A stretch of DNA of 64,000 bases from Cyclobacterium sp. 1_MG-2023 (GCF_030546805.1 NZ_JAUOPC010000001.1:332081-396080); one strand, 5' to 3'. Counted from the stretch's first letter, positions 8,237 to 17,113 are shown. Numbers and translations: made by a program. Notes: generated by a model from the letters alone, not told the origin.

Positions 8237-10039
8237 TTACTTTACCACTTTTGCCCTGATTTTAGTGACTTCACTCGGACTAATTGGACTTGCTTTGTTT
8301 CCCCACCTACTTCGAATATAAGTGGTGATGGAAGCTACCGCAAGATCATCCAGAATATTTGCATGGGGAGGCATATAGCCGTTAAAAGTTTTTCCTCGAA
8401 CAGTGATCTCTCCTTGTATGCCATTTAAAATTGACTCCACGAGGATTTCAGGGTCCCCAATAACACGCTCGGATTGAGCGAGGGGAGGGAAACGGTTATT
8501 GTCCCCTTGCCCATTTCGCTGATGACAGGTAGCACAGTAGGTATTGTAAAGAATGCCTCCTTCAAGCAATGATCCTTTATCCAAATTATCCACTCCTTCA
8601 ACAGGTGTTTTGATATATGTTTTATCTGCGGTTAGTTGGTCCATTTCTTTCAGTTGCTTTTCCCCAAACTCCGCTTTACTTCCTTTGTACATTACCCGCC
8701 AAATTTTGCCTTTATTGGAATCGGATATATAAAGGGATCCATCCGGACCTTCGGCCAATCCCATAGGTCTGTATAAGGCATCTCCAGTATTTTCTACTGT
8801 ATCTACTCCGGCAAAACCATCAGAAAATACCTCCCAATCACCTGCAATTCCATCAGCTAAAGGAACAAAGGCGACTATAAATCCTGATTGTGGATAAGGT
8901 GAGCGATCGGTAGAGCCATGGAAGGCAATGAAAACACCCTCTTTGTAGCGTGATGGAAATTGGTCCCCTTGGTAAAATAACAGTTCCATAGGAGCCCAAT
9001 GGCCAGGAAATCCAACTACAGGAAGGTCAAACTTCGCTGCCCTTCCGACTATTTTACCATCACCCCCATACCCGGGGGACAATACATTTTTGCCTTGAAG
9101 ATGGTCATAATAGGCATATGGCCATCCAAAATCAGCTCCTTCGGTTATTTTTACTAATTTCTCGGAAGGAAGTACTGCTGCCTGCCAGGAAGAGTAAAGC
9201 TTTGGATAAAGGGTGTGAAAATTATCTATTCCATTGACTACTCCATAGAGTTGATCATCCAATGGACTCCAAGTCATGCCCACAATACTGCGAAGGCCGG
9301 TTGCAAATTTGACTCCATCTGATTGGACTTGGCCTTCTCGGTTGGCATCAAACTTCCATACCCCGGCATTCATCTCCCTTTCCGGACTTGGGTCCAACCC
9401 CTTTCCTTCAGGGGTCCCCGTTGGACCATATATTTCAATATCCTGCCCGGCATCAGAAGGTGATCCAAACGGAATATACATATTTCCTTTTCCATCAAAA
9501 GCTGCAGGTTTGGTTGTGTGCCAGTTACGGGCTACGTTGGGATGGTTATCGGTAAGAATAACTTCTGTCTTGCTGCTGGGGACCAGTTCTCCCGGACTTA
9601 GTTTATTTCTCAAGACCTGATTAACGGTGCTCGTGTACAAATATCCATTATAAATGGTAACTCCTACCGCAGAACCGCCAACATCTTCATAGTCTCCAAA
9701 ACGGACCACTGAGTCAGCTTTTCCATCCCCATTAAGATCCCTAAGACCAATGGTACCTCCTTGTTTATCTCTGGAAAAGCGCAGTTTGGCATAAATATCT
9801 CCATTATCATTGACGGCAATATGCCGGGTAGGGCCTACACTGTCGATAACGACCAAAGCCTCAAATCCAGCCGGCAGAATCAATCCACCATTGCCTACAT
9901 CGGATGCAGGTAATTCATTTTGCTTGTTTTCGCAAGAAATGCTGATTAGTAAAAAAATGAAAAGGCTATAACTCAAATATTTTTGGCAAGCGGAAAATTT
10001 CAAATAAACAAATTTGGGTAATCTGTGTAAGCTGATCAT
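8237..10039 (-). CDS. Sorbosone/soluble-glucose-dehydrogenase-like PQQ propeller fused to cytochrome c
   Basis: I choose the ATG at 10039 over a GTG at 10114 because it gives a compact N-terminus. The resulting 600-residue protein starts with a hydrophobic leader ending in LISISC-ENK, a lipoprotein signal. A six-bladed propeller of the L-sorbosone/soluble glucose dehydrogenase type follows (NDNGDIYAKLR, DGKGNMYIPFGSPSD, GVWKFDANREGQ, ADFGWPYAYYDH, SDSNKGKIWRVMY). The C-terminal about 110 residues form a monohaem cytochrome c with the motif CATCHQ and the distal loop methionine region GYMPPH. It probably oxidises a sugar or polyol in the periplasm or at the outer surface. It is the first gene of a two-gene unit with the PQQ dehydrogenase at 5948-8170. 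Confidence 0.85.
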   Translation of the reverse strand: MISLHRLPKFVYLKFSACQKYLSYSLFIFLLISISCENKQNELPASDVGNGGLILPAGFEALVVIDSVGPTRHIAVNDNGDIYAKLRFSRDKQGGTIGLRDLNGDGKADSVVRFGDYEDVGGSAVGVTIYNGYLYTSTVNQVLRNKLSPGELVPSSKTEVILTDNHPNVARNWHTTKPAAFDGKGNMYIPFGSPSDAGQDIEIYGPTGTPEGKGLDPSPEREMNAGVWKFDANREGQVQSDGVKFATGLRSIVGMTWSPLDDQLYGVVNGIDNFHTLYPKLYSSWQAAVLPSEKLVKITEGADFGWPYAYYDHLQGKNVLSPGYGGDGKIVGRAAKFDLPVVGFPGHWAPMELLFYQGDQFPSRYKEGVFIAFHGSTDRSPYPQSGFIVAFVPLADGIAGDWEVFSDGFAGVDTVENTGDALYRPMGLAEGPDGSLYISDSNKGKIWRVMYKGSKAEFGEKQLKEMDQLTADKTYIKTPVEGVDNLDKGSLLEGGILYNTYCATCHQRNGQGDNNRFPPLAQSERVIGDPEILVESILNGIQGEITVRGKTFNGYMPPHANILDDLAVASITTYIRSRWGNKASPISPSEVTKIRAKVVK

Positions 10040-10479
10040 GGTCTTTTGTGAATAATTAGTGGTGTTAGCATTTTGAGCTGGTAATTTAACCTTACTGAAC
10101 CTAAAAACCCGCACCAGTCTTGCAATTTTTATAGAAACTTTTACAGTAGTCGAAGTTTTTCGCCCTTACACCGGTTGGTTTCAAATTGTTAAAATGCATT
10201 GTCAACCTGAATTAGTTGTATAATTATCCGTCAATTTCAATCGATGAATTATAGTAAATAAGCATAAAATACTCATTTCCAAAAATCCCCCTTGACTCCT
10301 TAGCTTTGTGCCCGTTTGAAGAGAGATTTGGAAGATTGCTCAAATTCCATGAAGAATTCGTCTATAAGAAGAAAATTTCGGTAATTTGGATTTCAGTTTG
10401 CTTAAGCGAGAAAGTGAAAATATCCAGATTTCCATATTGGCCTACTTCAACAATATAAACCATTTCCCTAAACAATAGC
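10040..10479. other. Divergent intergenic region between PQQ and kinase-fold genes
   Basis: The stretch is AT-rich with no credible coding frame apart from an unlikely 25-codon GTG extension of the minus-strand gene. It must carry promoters in both directions. The only good match to the Bacteroidota -7 box is listed separately at 10301-10308. Confidence 0.5.
10301..10308 (+). promoter_or_regulatory. Candidate Bacteroidota -7 box (TAGCTTTG) for the kinase-fold gene
   Basis: TAGCTTTG matches the TAnnTTTG consensus of the primary sigma factor in Bacteroidota. A weak -33 element (tttc) lies 21 bases upstream. Transcription would start near 10315 and leave a leader of about 165 bases before the ATG at 10480. 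Confidence 0.35.
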
Positions 10480-11451
10480 ATGTCTTCCATTGAATCTGAA
10501 ATTCTAAATTGTACCGGTGCCAAAGCCATTCACGACACAACACAGGTGCAGACCTTATGGAGCGGTTATGGCACCATCAAGCGCTATTATTTGGAAGGAG
10601 GCAAGCACAGTTCGGTTATTGTAAAACATATTGAATTGCCGAAATCCGACAACCATCCTAGGGGCTGGAATACAGATTTGTCGCATCAAAGAAAGGTCAA
10701 ATCCTATGCAATTGAAAGTAATTGGTATAAACATTATGCCTCCTTAACCAACCCAAACTGTAAAGTCCCGCAATTGTTGTATGAAGAAGCCGGCGAAAAC
10801 ACGCGTTTGCTAATTATGGAAGACCTCAATGCTTTGGGTTTCCCAATCCGCAGGACACCTGAGACGGTAAGCATTTTAGCGGCCAAAAACTGTTTAAGGT
10901 GGCTGGCACATTTTCATGCCGTATTTATGAAAGTTTCTCCTAAAGGACTCTGGGAAAAGGGTACTTATTGGTACTTGGATACTCGACCAGATGAATTGTC
11001 CAAAATGACCAATAAGCCCTTGCAATATGTCGCTCCGAAAATTGACCTAAAACTGAATGAAGCGAAGTTTCAGACTTTAGTTCATGGGGATGCCAAGCTG
11101 GCGAATTTCTGTTTTGGATTGGAAAATCAAGTGGCTGCAGTGGATTTTCAATATGTTGGCAAAGGTTGTGGAATAAAGGATGTGGCCTATTTTATTAGCA
11201 GTTGCTTTGAAGAAGAAGCTTGCGAACAATTTGAGGAAAAATTGCTTGACCATTACTTTAAATCACTTGAAGAAGAAATGGGTAATACAGTTGAATTTCA
11301 GGAGGTTAAAGAAGAGTGGGCCAGCCTATATAAGTTCGCTTGGGCTGACCTTTACCGTTTCCTAGATGGCTGGAGTACAGGGCATTGGAAGATGCATGGA
11401 TACAGCGAAAAACTCACACAAGCAGTAATAGAAGAACTAGAAAGTGAATAA
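10480..11451 (+). CDS. Phosphotransferase of the aminoglycoside/choline/ecdysteroid kinase fold
   Basis: The 323-residue soluble protein has the kinase-like phosphotransferase signature: the catalytic loop HGDAKLANF (H202, D204, N209) and the metal-binding D222 in VDFQYVG, preceded by the hinge-like segment LLIMEDLNALG near residue 111. Overall it resembles the EcKinase/APH superfamily, whose members phosphorylate small alcohols, amino alcohols, sugars or antibiotics; resistance should not be assumed. Its stop codon touches the start of the next gene, which encodes a phosphatase-fold protein, so the pair is one operon and could make and break a phosphorylated metabolite. The substrate is unknown. 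Confidence 0.75.
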   Translation: MSSIESEILNCTGAKAIHDTTQVQTLWSGYGTIKRYYLEGGKHSSVIVKHIELPKSDNHPRGWNTDLSHQRKVKSYAIESNWYKHYASLTNPNCKVPQLLYEEAGENTRLLIMEDLNALGFPIRRTPETVSILAAKNCLRWLAHFHAVFMKVSPKGLWEKGTYWYLDTRPDELSKMTNKPLQYVAPKIDLKLNEAKFQTLVHGDAKLANFCFGLENQVAAVDFQYVGKGCGIKDVAYFISSCFEEEACEQFEEKLLDHYFKSLEEEMGNTVEFQEVKEEWASLYKFAWADLYRFLDGWSTGHWKMHGYSEKLTQAVIEELESE

Positions 11452-12324
11452 ATGCTCGAAAAAACCGTTTTAGATAAGCTTTGCCTGCAAGCCATTGAGG
11501 CAAGTATTGCTGCAGGAAAATTGATACAATCTCAAGTTGATGCAACATATCATCGACAAAAAAAAGAAGGTGGGCATTCTCTGGCTTCACAGGTAGTGAC
11601 TCAAGTAGATTTTAAGGCACAGGCCATAATTTTAAAGCATTTGGCTTCAAGCGTAAATCAGTATGACTTGGGTTTGCTTACAGAGGAAGCAGCAGATGAC
11701 CAATCCCGTTTAGAGAAGGATTATTTTTGGTGCATTGATCCTCTCGATGGCACTTTACCTTTTACCGAGCAACGTCCCGGATATGCGGTTTCTATCGCTC
11801 TTATCTCCAAATCCGGGGACACTGTCATCGGGGTCGTATATGTTCCTGATGAGGATTTGTGTTACAGTGCCATCAAAGGGCAGGGGCTATATTTGAATGG
11901 GGAGTCTTTGCTTTCAAGGCCTTCAGCAGACATTTCTTTACACGTTTATATGGACAGAAGCATGCAAGGCGAAAACTATTTTAATGATTTAGGAACTTAC
12001 CTGAAACAATGGGCTGATTCGCAAAATTACGGGGAAGTGGTATATCATTTTGGTTATGGTGCGGTCCGTAATGCTTTATCTGTTTTTACCCATAGGCATT
12101 CCTGTTATTTTAAATTTCCAAAAACGAAAAAAGGAGGGGGTAGCATATGGGATTTTGCAGCCACTCGATTAATTTTTGAGGAGTTGAATTTACCGGTTAG
12201 TAATTATAAGGGTGATAAATTACATTTGAATTCTCCTGAAACCACATTTATGCACCTTCAGGGAGTGGTTTATGCCAGTAAGCGAGAACTTGCTAACCAT
12301 TTAAAGCGTTTCAAAATTTCCTGA
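11452..12324 (+). CDS. Inositol-monophosphatase family phosphatase (CysQ/IMPase-like)
   Basis: The 290-residue protein carries the metal-binding motifs of the IMPase/FBPase-like family: E78-E79 in LLTEEA, D96-P-L-D99-G-T in the core motif, and W233-D234 in SIWDFAA. This is a Li+-sensitive, Mg2+-dependent phosphatase fold used for inositol phosphates, 3'-phosphoadenosine 5'-phosphate or fructose bisphosphate. The segment after DPLDGT reads LPFTEQRPGYAVSIAL, where family members usually have a T/N-N-F-V/I pattern, so substrate choice may differ. The ATG directly follows the stop of the kinase-fold gene. The family is sure, the substrate is not. Confidence 0.8.
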   Translation: MLEKTVLDKLCLQAIEASIAAGKLIQSQVDATYHRQKKEGGHSLASQVVTQVDFKAQAIILKHLASSVNQYDLGLLTEEAADDQSRLEKDYFWCIDPLDGTLPFTEQRPGYAVSIALISKSGDTVIGVVYVPDEDLCYSAIKGQGLYLNGESLLSRPSADISLHVYMDRSMQGENYFNDLGTYLKQWADSQNYGEVVYHFGYGAVRNALSVFTHRHSCYFKFPKTKKGGGSIWDFAATRLIFEELNLPVSNYKGDKLHLNSPETTFMHLQGVVYASKRELANHLKRFKIS

Positions 12325-12389
12325 TAAAAAATATTCAATTTATAAGATTGATTTAGGCTACTATTGTTATCAAATTTACCTAATCAATA

Positions 12390-12626
12390 TTACCTTTCTT
12401 CGTCTGGGATCCAATCAAATACATACGTTTCATTGTATTCAACATCAAATTTCCTTAAAAAATCAAGATATTCTTCTTTGAATGATTTCTTAGTATGATG
12501 CTCTTTTTGGTTCTGGATATATGCAACCACTTGATTCAATGATGAATGATTGACTCTTAAAGCGTAGTCATATCTTTGGACCATTTTGTATAATAGGGAG
12601 GAGTTAAACCGGTTAATCCAACTAAT
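12390..12626 (-). pseudogene. C-terminal remnant of a REP-associated (IS200-like Y1) transposase
   Basis: The minus strand encodes about 64 residues from an ATG at 12584, but the frame stays open up to a stop at 12627-12629 and the extra codons (SIWINRF...) also fit the family. The sequence NHSSLNQVVAYIQNQKEHH followed by KKSFKEEYLDFLRKFDVEYN is the characteristic tail of Bacteroidota RAYT/Y1 transposases, as remembered and not searched. The catalytic N-terminal domain (HUH and tyrosine) is missing and the remnant runs into the 3' end of the efflux operon, overlapping it by a few bases. Alternative: a tiny real gene using the ATG at 12584, which I consider unlikely. Confidence 0.65.
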
Positions 12627-13842
12627 TCACTTCTTGGCTCAGGTAGTTTTTAAAAGGAGCCTGCTGAAGCATTTCTGCATACGCCAAATACTCTATATAG
12701 GCCAAGTAGATTTCTTTTTTGAGCCTGGCAGCTACTGTTTTGGACTTGATTATGCTTCGCTTCAATTGGATCATGACCACAGGATTGCTACTTTCCATTT
12801 CTTGTAGGCTTCTTGCCAAGGCATCTACATCCATAATTTCTAGTTGTTCCTCCAACTTCCTGTAGCGTACTATAAATTGCTTGATTTTTTGTGAAGCCAG
12901 ATTAAATCCAGACTGTTGCAGGACATTGGCTTCTTCCAACTCGCCCTCTGCTTCGATCATTTCCAATTTTCTTTTGGTGATTTTGTTTTTATTGGGATTG
13001 AAAATAGGGATGGTTACTCCCAATCCTATACTCCAGGGACTTCTATCTTGCTCAATTCGGTATTGCTCATATTTGGCCTGTAAATATCCCATGTCAATAT
13101 TGGTTTTCTCCAATGCCATTTCGGATTTTGCCAAGTCTATCTTCTTCTCTCGGTAGGCAATTTCTCCTCCTCCGGTATTGATTTCTCCCAAAGCAGTAAT
13201 CATTTGTAATTTATCCACAGAAATTAAATCATCCATGGACCAGGAAATGGTTTGATTTTGAGCAAGAGGATACAATTTAGCGATGGTATTTCGTAACTTA
13301 TCTTCCTCAAAATACAAGTCTTCCAATGAAACGCCTTTTTCTATCTGTTCTATTTTCAATTCTGCATATTCATTGGCATCAAAGAAACTTGAAAACTGTT
13401 GGGCTTCTAGCATACTAATCAAGGCAGCAGATAGTTTCTGGTCTTCCTCTTTTAATATCCTCTGCTCTTGTAAATAAACCCACTCAATAATCGTTTCATA
13501 TCGAATTTTCAACATATTCTTTAGTTCCCGTTGACGGTCCAGACTAAGCAGTTCTTGATAGGTTTGATAATATTGATTATTTCGTTTGACTTCCCATGGA
13601 TTGGAGGGTTTTACTCGTAAGGCATATTCTTGACGGCCGCCATCTAATTGGTTACTTTCTGTCCGCAATTCCAGTTCTTTGACTGGGGCCAAGCTGTAGG
13701 GGGAAGCACTTAGGTAGCTGTCCTGCTCATCAAAAGAACGGATCATAGGATCTTCCAATACGGCTGTTAAAAATGACTCCATAGACACCTGAGCTTGTGA
13801 TAAGGTGGGCAAAATTAAGCATAACAATAATAGACCTTTCAT
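12622..13842 (-). CDS. TolC-like outer-membrane efflux protein
   Basis: The 406-residue protein begins with a signal peptide (MKGLLLLCLILPTLSQAQ) and consists mostly of long alpha-helical stretches rich in E, K, Q and L. A central segment GLGVTIPIFNPNKNKITKRK matches the outer-membrane factor pattern (G-x-x-V-x-x-P-I/L-F). The layout of two helical halves fits TolC/OEP proteins, although at about 400 residues it is shorter than classic TolC (about 470). It starts two bases after the HlyD-like gene and is the last gene of a four-gene operon. It most likely forms the outer-membrane channel of a trans-envelope complex with the adaptor; the inner-membrane energiser is unclear. Confidence 0.8.
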   Translation of the reverse strand: MKGLLLLCLILPTLSQAQVSMESFLTAVLEDPMIRSFDEQDSYLSASPYSLAPVKELELRTESNQLDGGRQEYALRVKPSNPWEVKRNNQYYQTYQELLSLDRQRELKNMLKIRYETIIEWVYLQEQRILKEEDQKLSAALISMLEAQQFSSFFDANEYAELKIEQIEKGVSLEDLYFEEDKLRNTIAKLYPLAQNQTISWSMDDLISVDKLQMITALGEINTGGGEIAYREKKIDLAKSEMALEKTNIDMGYLQAKYEQYRIEQDRSPWSIGLGVTIPIFNPNKNKITKRKLEMIEAEGELEEANVLQQSGFNLASQKIKQFIVRYRKLEEQLEIMDVDALARSLQEMESSNPVVMIQLKRSIIKSKTVAARLKKEIYLAYIEYLAYAEMLQQAPFKNYLSQEVN

Positions 13843-13844
13843 GT

Positions 13845-14831
13845 TTATCTGATCAAAACCTTTTCTCCGTTGAAGAAGGTATTTTCTCCCGGAATCTCTA
13901 TAAATACCTGTTGCCCAAATGCTTTTATGGCAGTGGATTTTTGTAATATTTCCGGAAGTTCGCTCACAGAACCATAGCCAATAACTTTGCCGGCGATTAG
14001 GTTTCTTTGTTGATCATAAGAGGCCACATTAACTTCTTTGCCAACGCCAAAAGTACTGGCTTTTTTCCCCACTAAATAAGCTACCACCGTAGTTGGGTGA
14101 AGGGGGTTGATTTCTAGTAAAGGGGTATAAGCATCCACCTGTTCACCCGGTTTCACGTACACTTTTTCTACCACTCCAGAAGCTGTAGCATATTTATTTA
14201 ATTTATCTTTTTCTGTTTGAAGGATCTTAAGTTCACTTTCCATCAGTTGGATTTGATTTTGCAGGATATGCTGGTCGGCTTCACTTTCTTGTAGCAGATC
14301 TTCAATTTGTATGGCTTGAGCTTCCAAATGTTTTTCCTTCTGTATCTTTAATGAATTCAACTTCCTGGTCATAGGGGCATTGGTCCCAACTGTTTCTTCG
14401 GTAATAAACTGCTTAGTAAGAGCCTCATTCATTTGCATTTCACTTTCCAGTTCCATAAGCTTTTCATCCAGCTCTTCTATATCAATGCCATTTTCAGCCT
14501 TGATATAGGCTATTTTAGCATTGGTTAGTTTGGCTTTTTCACGTAATTCAGCTTCTGCCATGGCAATACGGTTGGAAAGCCTTGCAATGTCTACTTCTAG
14601 TTCCTCACTGCTCAGTTCCACTAACAGTTGCCCGGCTTCTACTTCCATTCCGGGCACCACATTGACTGATCTGACCAATGCGGTTTTTTCAGTTTTTACT
14701 TTATATTCCGTAGTTTCTGCAATACCAATGGAAGCTTCTCCACTTCCTTTAAAATATTTGGCACTGATATACAACATGCTAACCAGCATGCAAACAATAA
14801 ATACATAAAACCAATTTGTCTTTTTCATCAT
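13845..14831 (-). CDS. HlyD/membrane-fusion-protein family periplasmic adaptor
   Basis: The 328-residue protein has an N-terminal membrane anchor (WFYVFIVCMLVSMLYISAKY), a first half of a lipoyl domain (VNVVPGMEVEAGQLLVELSS), and a long coiled-coil hairpin of about 130 residues (about 80-210). The second lipoyl half (ASGVVEKVYVKPGEQVDAYT) and a beta-barrel domain follow (IAGKVIGYGS). This is the usual adaptor order. It overlaps the upstream DUF4956 gene by four bases (ATGA-type coupling) and is followed after two bases by the TolC-like gene. Adaptors normally link an inner-membrane ABC, MFS or RND pump to TolC; here the only inner-membrane partner in the operon is the DUF4956 protein. Confidence 0.85.
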   Translation of the reverse strand: MMKKTNWFYVFIVCMLVSMLYISAKYFKGSGEASIGIAETTEYKVKTEKTALVRSVNVVPGMEVEAGQLLVELSSEELEVDIARLSNRIAMAEAELREKAKLTNAKIAYIKAENGIDIEELDEKLMELESEMQMNEALTKQFITEETVGTNAPMTRKLNSLKIQKEKHLEAQAIQIEDLLQESEADQHILQNQIQLMESELKILQTEKDKLNKYATASGVVEKVYVKPGEQVDAYTPLLEINPLHPTTVVAYLVGKKASTFGVGKEVNVASYDQQRNLIAGKVIGYGSVSELPEILQKSTAIKAFGQQVFIEIPGENTFFNGEKVLIR

Positions 14832-15499
14832 CTATTTATAGTTTCATTGGAAGCTAATTTTAATTGAATGACCCCTTCCACTTTTTGAATGGCCTTTATA
14901 AGATCATCTGTATTTATGTTTTTTTTCAGGGTCACTGCATATTGATATCGAAATTGCTTGTCAGCATTTTGAAGTATGGACAACTCTCTATACTCCATAC
15001 AATAAGTATCCAGTAGATTGGTGATTTGCCTGATCCCATTGCCATCCTCCAACAAAAATGTAAGTTGGTTGTTGTGTGTAAAACTCCTAAAAGGAGATGC
15101 ATGAAGCATAAAGGCTATCAAACAGAAGATAATCGTACCTACAAAAGATATGGTGTATCCATATACTCCAATGGCCAGGCCTGTACTTAATGCCGCAAAA
15201 AGAAACAAAACATCTCGTGGATCATCTACCCGGGTTCGAAATCGAATAATAGCCATGGCCCCGAAAACTCCCAATCCACGAGCCAGACTATCTCCTATAG
15301 CCATCATTACCAATGAGGTAACAACAGCCCCCAACACCAGCGATTGAAAAAAATTGTTGGGATAATACGTGCCTATAAAGGTTAACCTATGGGTTATTGC
15401 GATTAAAGAGGATAGGATAAAAGCCCATATAAACCCGTAGGTAATATTTACCAACTGTGGGTATTCATATACTGGCTGGTCCGGAAATAATTCAAACAT
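14828..15499 (-). CDS. DUF4956 inner-membrane protein
   Basis: The 223-residue protein has four predicted membrane segments in its first 140 residues, with the conserved DUF4956 pattern ARGLGVFGAMAIIRFRTRVD and PRDVLFLFAALSTGLA (about residues 69-105). A soluble C-terminal domain of about 80 residues with an alternating alpha/beta pattern follows. DUF4956 proteins often sit beside VTC-type polyphosphate-polymerase-domain and CotH-kinase-like proteins; neither is present next to it here. Instead it is coupled by a four-base overlap to an HlyD-like adaptor. It is 12 bases downstream of the lamin-tail lipoprotein gene. The role is unknown; a channel or scaffold for export is one possibility. Confidence 0.8.
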   Translation of the reverse strand: MFELFPDQPVYEYPQLVNITYGFIWAFILSSLIAITHRLTFIGTYYPNNFFQSLVLGAVVTSLVMMAIGDSLARGLGVFGAMAIIRFRTRVDDPRDVLFLFAALSTGLAIGVYGYTISFVGTIIFCLIAFMLHASPFRSFTHNNQLTFLLEDGNGIRQITNLLDTYCMEYRELSILQNADKQFRYQYAVTLKKNINTDDLIKAIQKVEGVIQLKLASNETINR

Positions 15500-15510
15500 A
15501 TTTGCGCTTT

Positions 15511-16764
15511 TTAGTCGTTGGATTGTCCTGGTGTAGGTGATTCAAAAGCACTCCATGTTTCCCCTCCATCTGAAGTCCTGCCAAAAGATATATCTTCGCT
15601 TTGCTCATCAAATGTATAAGTATCAATGGTCCTTCCGTCAGTATAGAACAAACCAATAGCTTCACCATCTGAGCTCAGACTAAAATCAAGATGTAAACTT
15701 CCCTGATCAGTGGACCCGTCAGCCCAAAGTAGTAAATAACCTCCTGCAGGAATAGTAGTGGCATCAGGATCATCTGTAGGTAATTGGTACAAAAATGGAT
15801 CTTCAGCATCATCTGCCATATACATTCCTCCAATATCTACCGCTGTGGTACCGGCATTGAATATTTCTATCCAATCATCAAACTCTTCCTCTCCGCTATC
15901 TGTGTCAGCACAGCAATTCCCATTACTGGCCATAAACTCATTGATAAACAGCTGTGGCAATGGATCAGTATTAATAATATAAGATGCTGTATTTTCCGGT
16001 GCACTTGAAGGTTTATAAGAAGAGCTTCCATCAGTTCCGATCACCTCTACATAATAGGATACAACACCCTCTGTAGACATGGCAGGGATGGTACCTACAT
16101 AGGAATTACCACTTTCATAGGTCATTTCTACTTTAGAAAAAGCACCATCATCAAACTGGTAATAAAGATTCATTTCTGCCACTGCAGCGGTGGAAATTAA
16201 TTCTGCACTTACTTCCACGCTTTCATCGAGTCCGGGAACCAAAGGGTCACGATCGATTGAGTTAATGGCAGGAGTACTACCATCTCCATTGGAAGCAGCC
16301 TGAGATACCGTTCCGGTTATTGCCCAATCTCCTGATCCATCAGGAAACCTTGCATAAGACTGCTCCTCATCCAAATCAGGAAACTCCACCTGGTCAAGGA
16401 CTGTTCCGGAGGCATTTTCCAAAACAACCAATTCACCGGAGGAGGAGAGCTTAAAATTGGTGTTTAGTCCTGTGTTTAAATCATTACATAGGAAAACCAA
16501 AAATCCTTTGGCAACGATGCTTGTTCCGGTTGGAACAGTATATTCATTGCCTTCATCCGATAAAGTATAGCCTCCAAGGTCCACACTTGTTTCCTGTGGA
16601 TTATACAGCTCAATCCAATCTTCACCGGATGCATATATTTCATTGATATAAATTTCATCAGCCTCAGTACTGGGCAGTATTTCTTCGTCTTCAGTGCAGG
16701 CCAAAGACAATAGTGAAATGGTTAAGAAATATTTGATGCGATTAAGGTTTTTAATCGTTAGCAT
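15511..16764 (-). CDS. Lipoprotein with two lamin-tail domains
   Basis: The 417-residue protein starts with a signal peptide and lipobox (SLLSLAC-TEDEE). Two lamin-tail (LTD) domains are visible: about residues 38-155 (IYINEIYASGEDWIELYNP) and about 268-410 (LFINEFMASNG followed by DDWIEIFNAG). Between them is an Ig-like segment (SVEVSAELIST, ASYII). Bacterial LTD domains occur on exported proteins, often with nucleases or CotH-like proteins, and probably mediate binding on the cell surface. It is the first gene of the operon with the DUF4956, HlyD and TolC-like genes and may be its cargo or surface-exposed subunit. There is no T9SS sorting domain. Confidence 0.8.
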   Translation of the reverse strand: MLTIKNLNRIKYFLTISLLSLACTEDEEILPSTEADEIYINEIYASGEDWIELYNPQETSVDLGGYTLSDEGNEYTVPTGTSIVAKGFLVFLCNDLNTGLNTNFKLSSSGELVVLENASGTVLDQVEFPDLDEEQSYARFPDGSGDWAITGTVSQAASNGDGSTPAINSIDRDPLVPGLDESVEVSAELISTAAVAEMNLYYQFDDGAFSKVEMTYESGNSYVGTIPAMSTEGVVSYYVEVIGTDGSSSYKPSSAPENTASYIINTDPLPQLFINEFMASNGNCCADTDSGEEEFDDWIEIFNAGTTAVDIGGMYMADDAEDPFLYQLPTDDPDATTIPAGGYLLLWADGSTDQGSLHLDFSLSSDGEAIGLFYTDGRTIDTYTFDEQSEDISFGRTSDGGETWSAFESPTPGQSND

Positions 16765-17113
16765 GGGATACAGATTTAGTTTGTTTTGTTTTACTTTGGA
16801 GTTTTAGACGCCAAAATCAAACCTACCCCTCGCTATAAATCAAAAAAACATAAAGTTTTTAAAGAAAAAGAATCCCTATAACCCTATAAAATTCAGGTTT
16901 ACAGCCAAATAAGGCACATTCAAAAAATACTTGAAGTTGGGGGGATGGTTTTTTGGAAAGGATGGGAGGATTAATTGTTAATTATTAATTGTTAATTGTT
17001 AATGAATAATTGTTAATTATTTAATGACAAACCATAGCATTTAGCCTTTCGATTATATACTGCAAAAAAATAGTTCAATTAGCATTTTAACAATTAATGA
17101 TTTCAGCCAAATT
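16765..17113. other. Intergenic region between divergent genes, AT-rich
   Basis: No coding frame is credible. It must hold the promoters of the minus-strand lamin-tail operon and the plus-strand hydrolase. The only conspicuous structure is the low-complexity repeat at 16971-17026. Confidence 0.5.
16971..17026. repeat. Low-complexity ttaattgttaat tandem repeat
   Basis: Variants of the 7-10 base unit ttaattgtt/attattaatt are repeated about six times, partly self-complementary. Such stretches can arise by slippage and could alter promoter spacing for either flanking gene. Confidence 0.7.

Noticed and set aside
10480-11451. Aminoglycoside resistance gene
   Set aside because: Only the general kinase fold is shown; the gene is paired with a phosphatase-fold gene and resembles EcKinase-like proteins at least as much.
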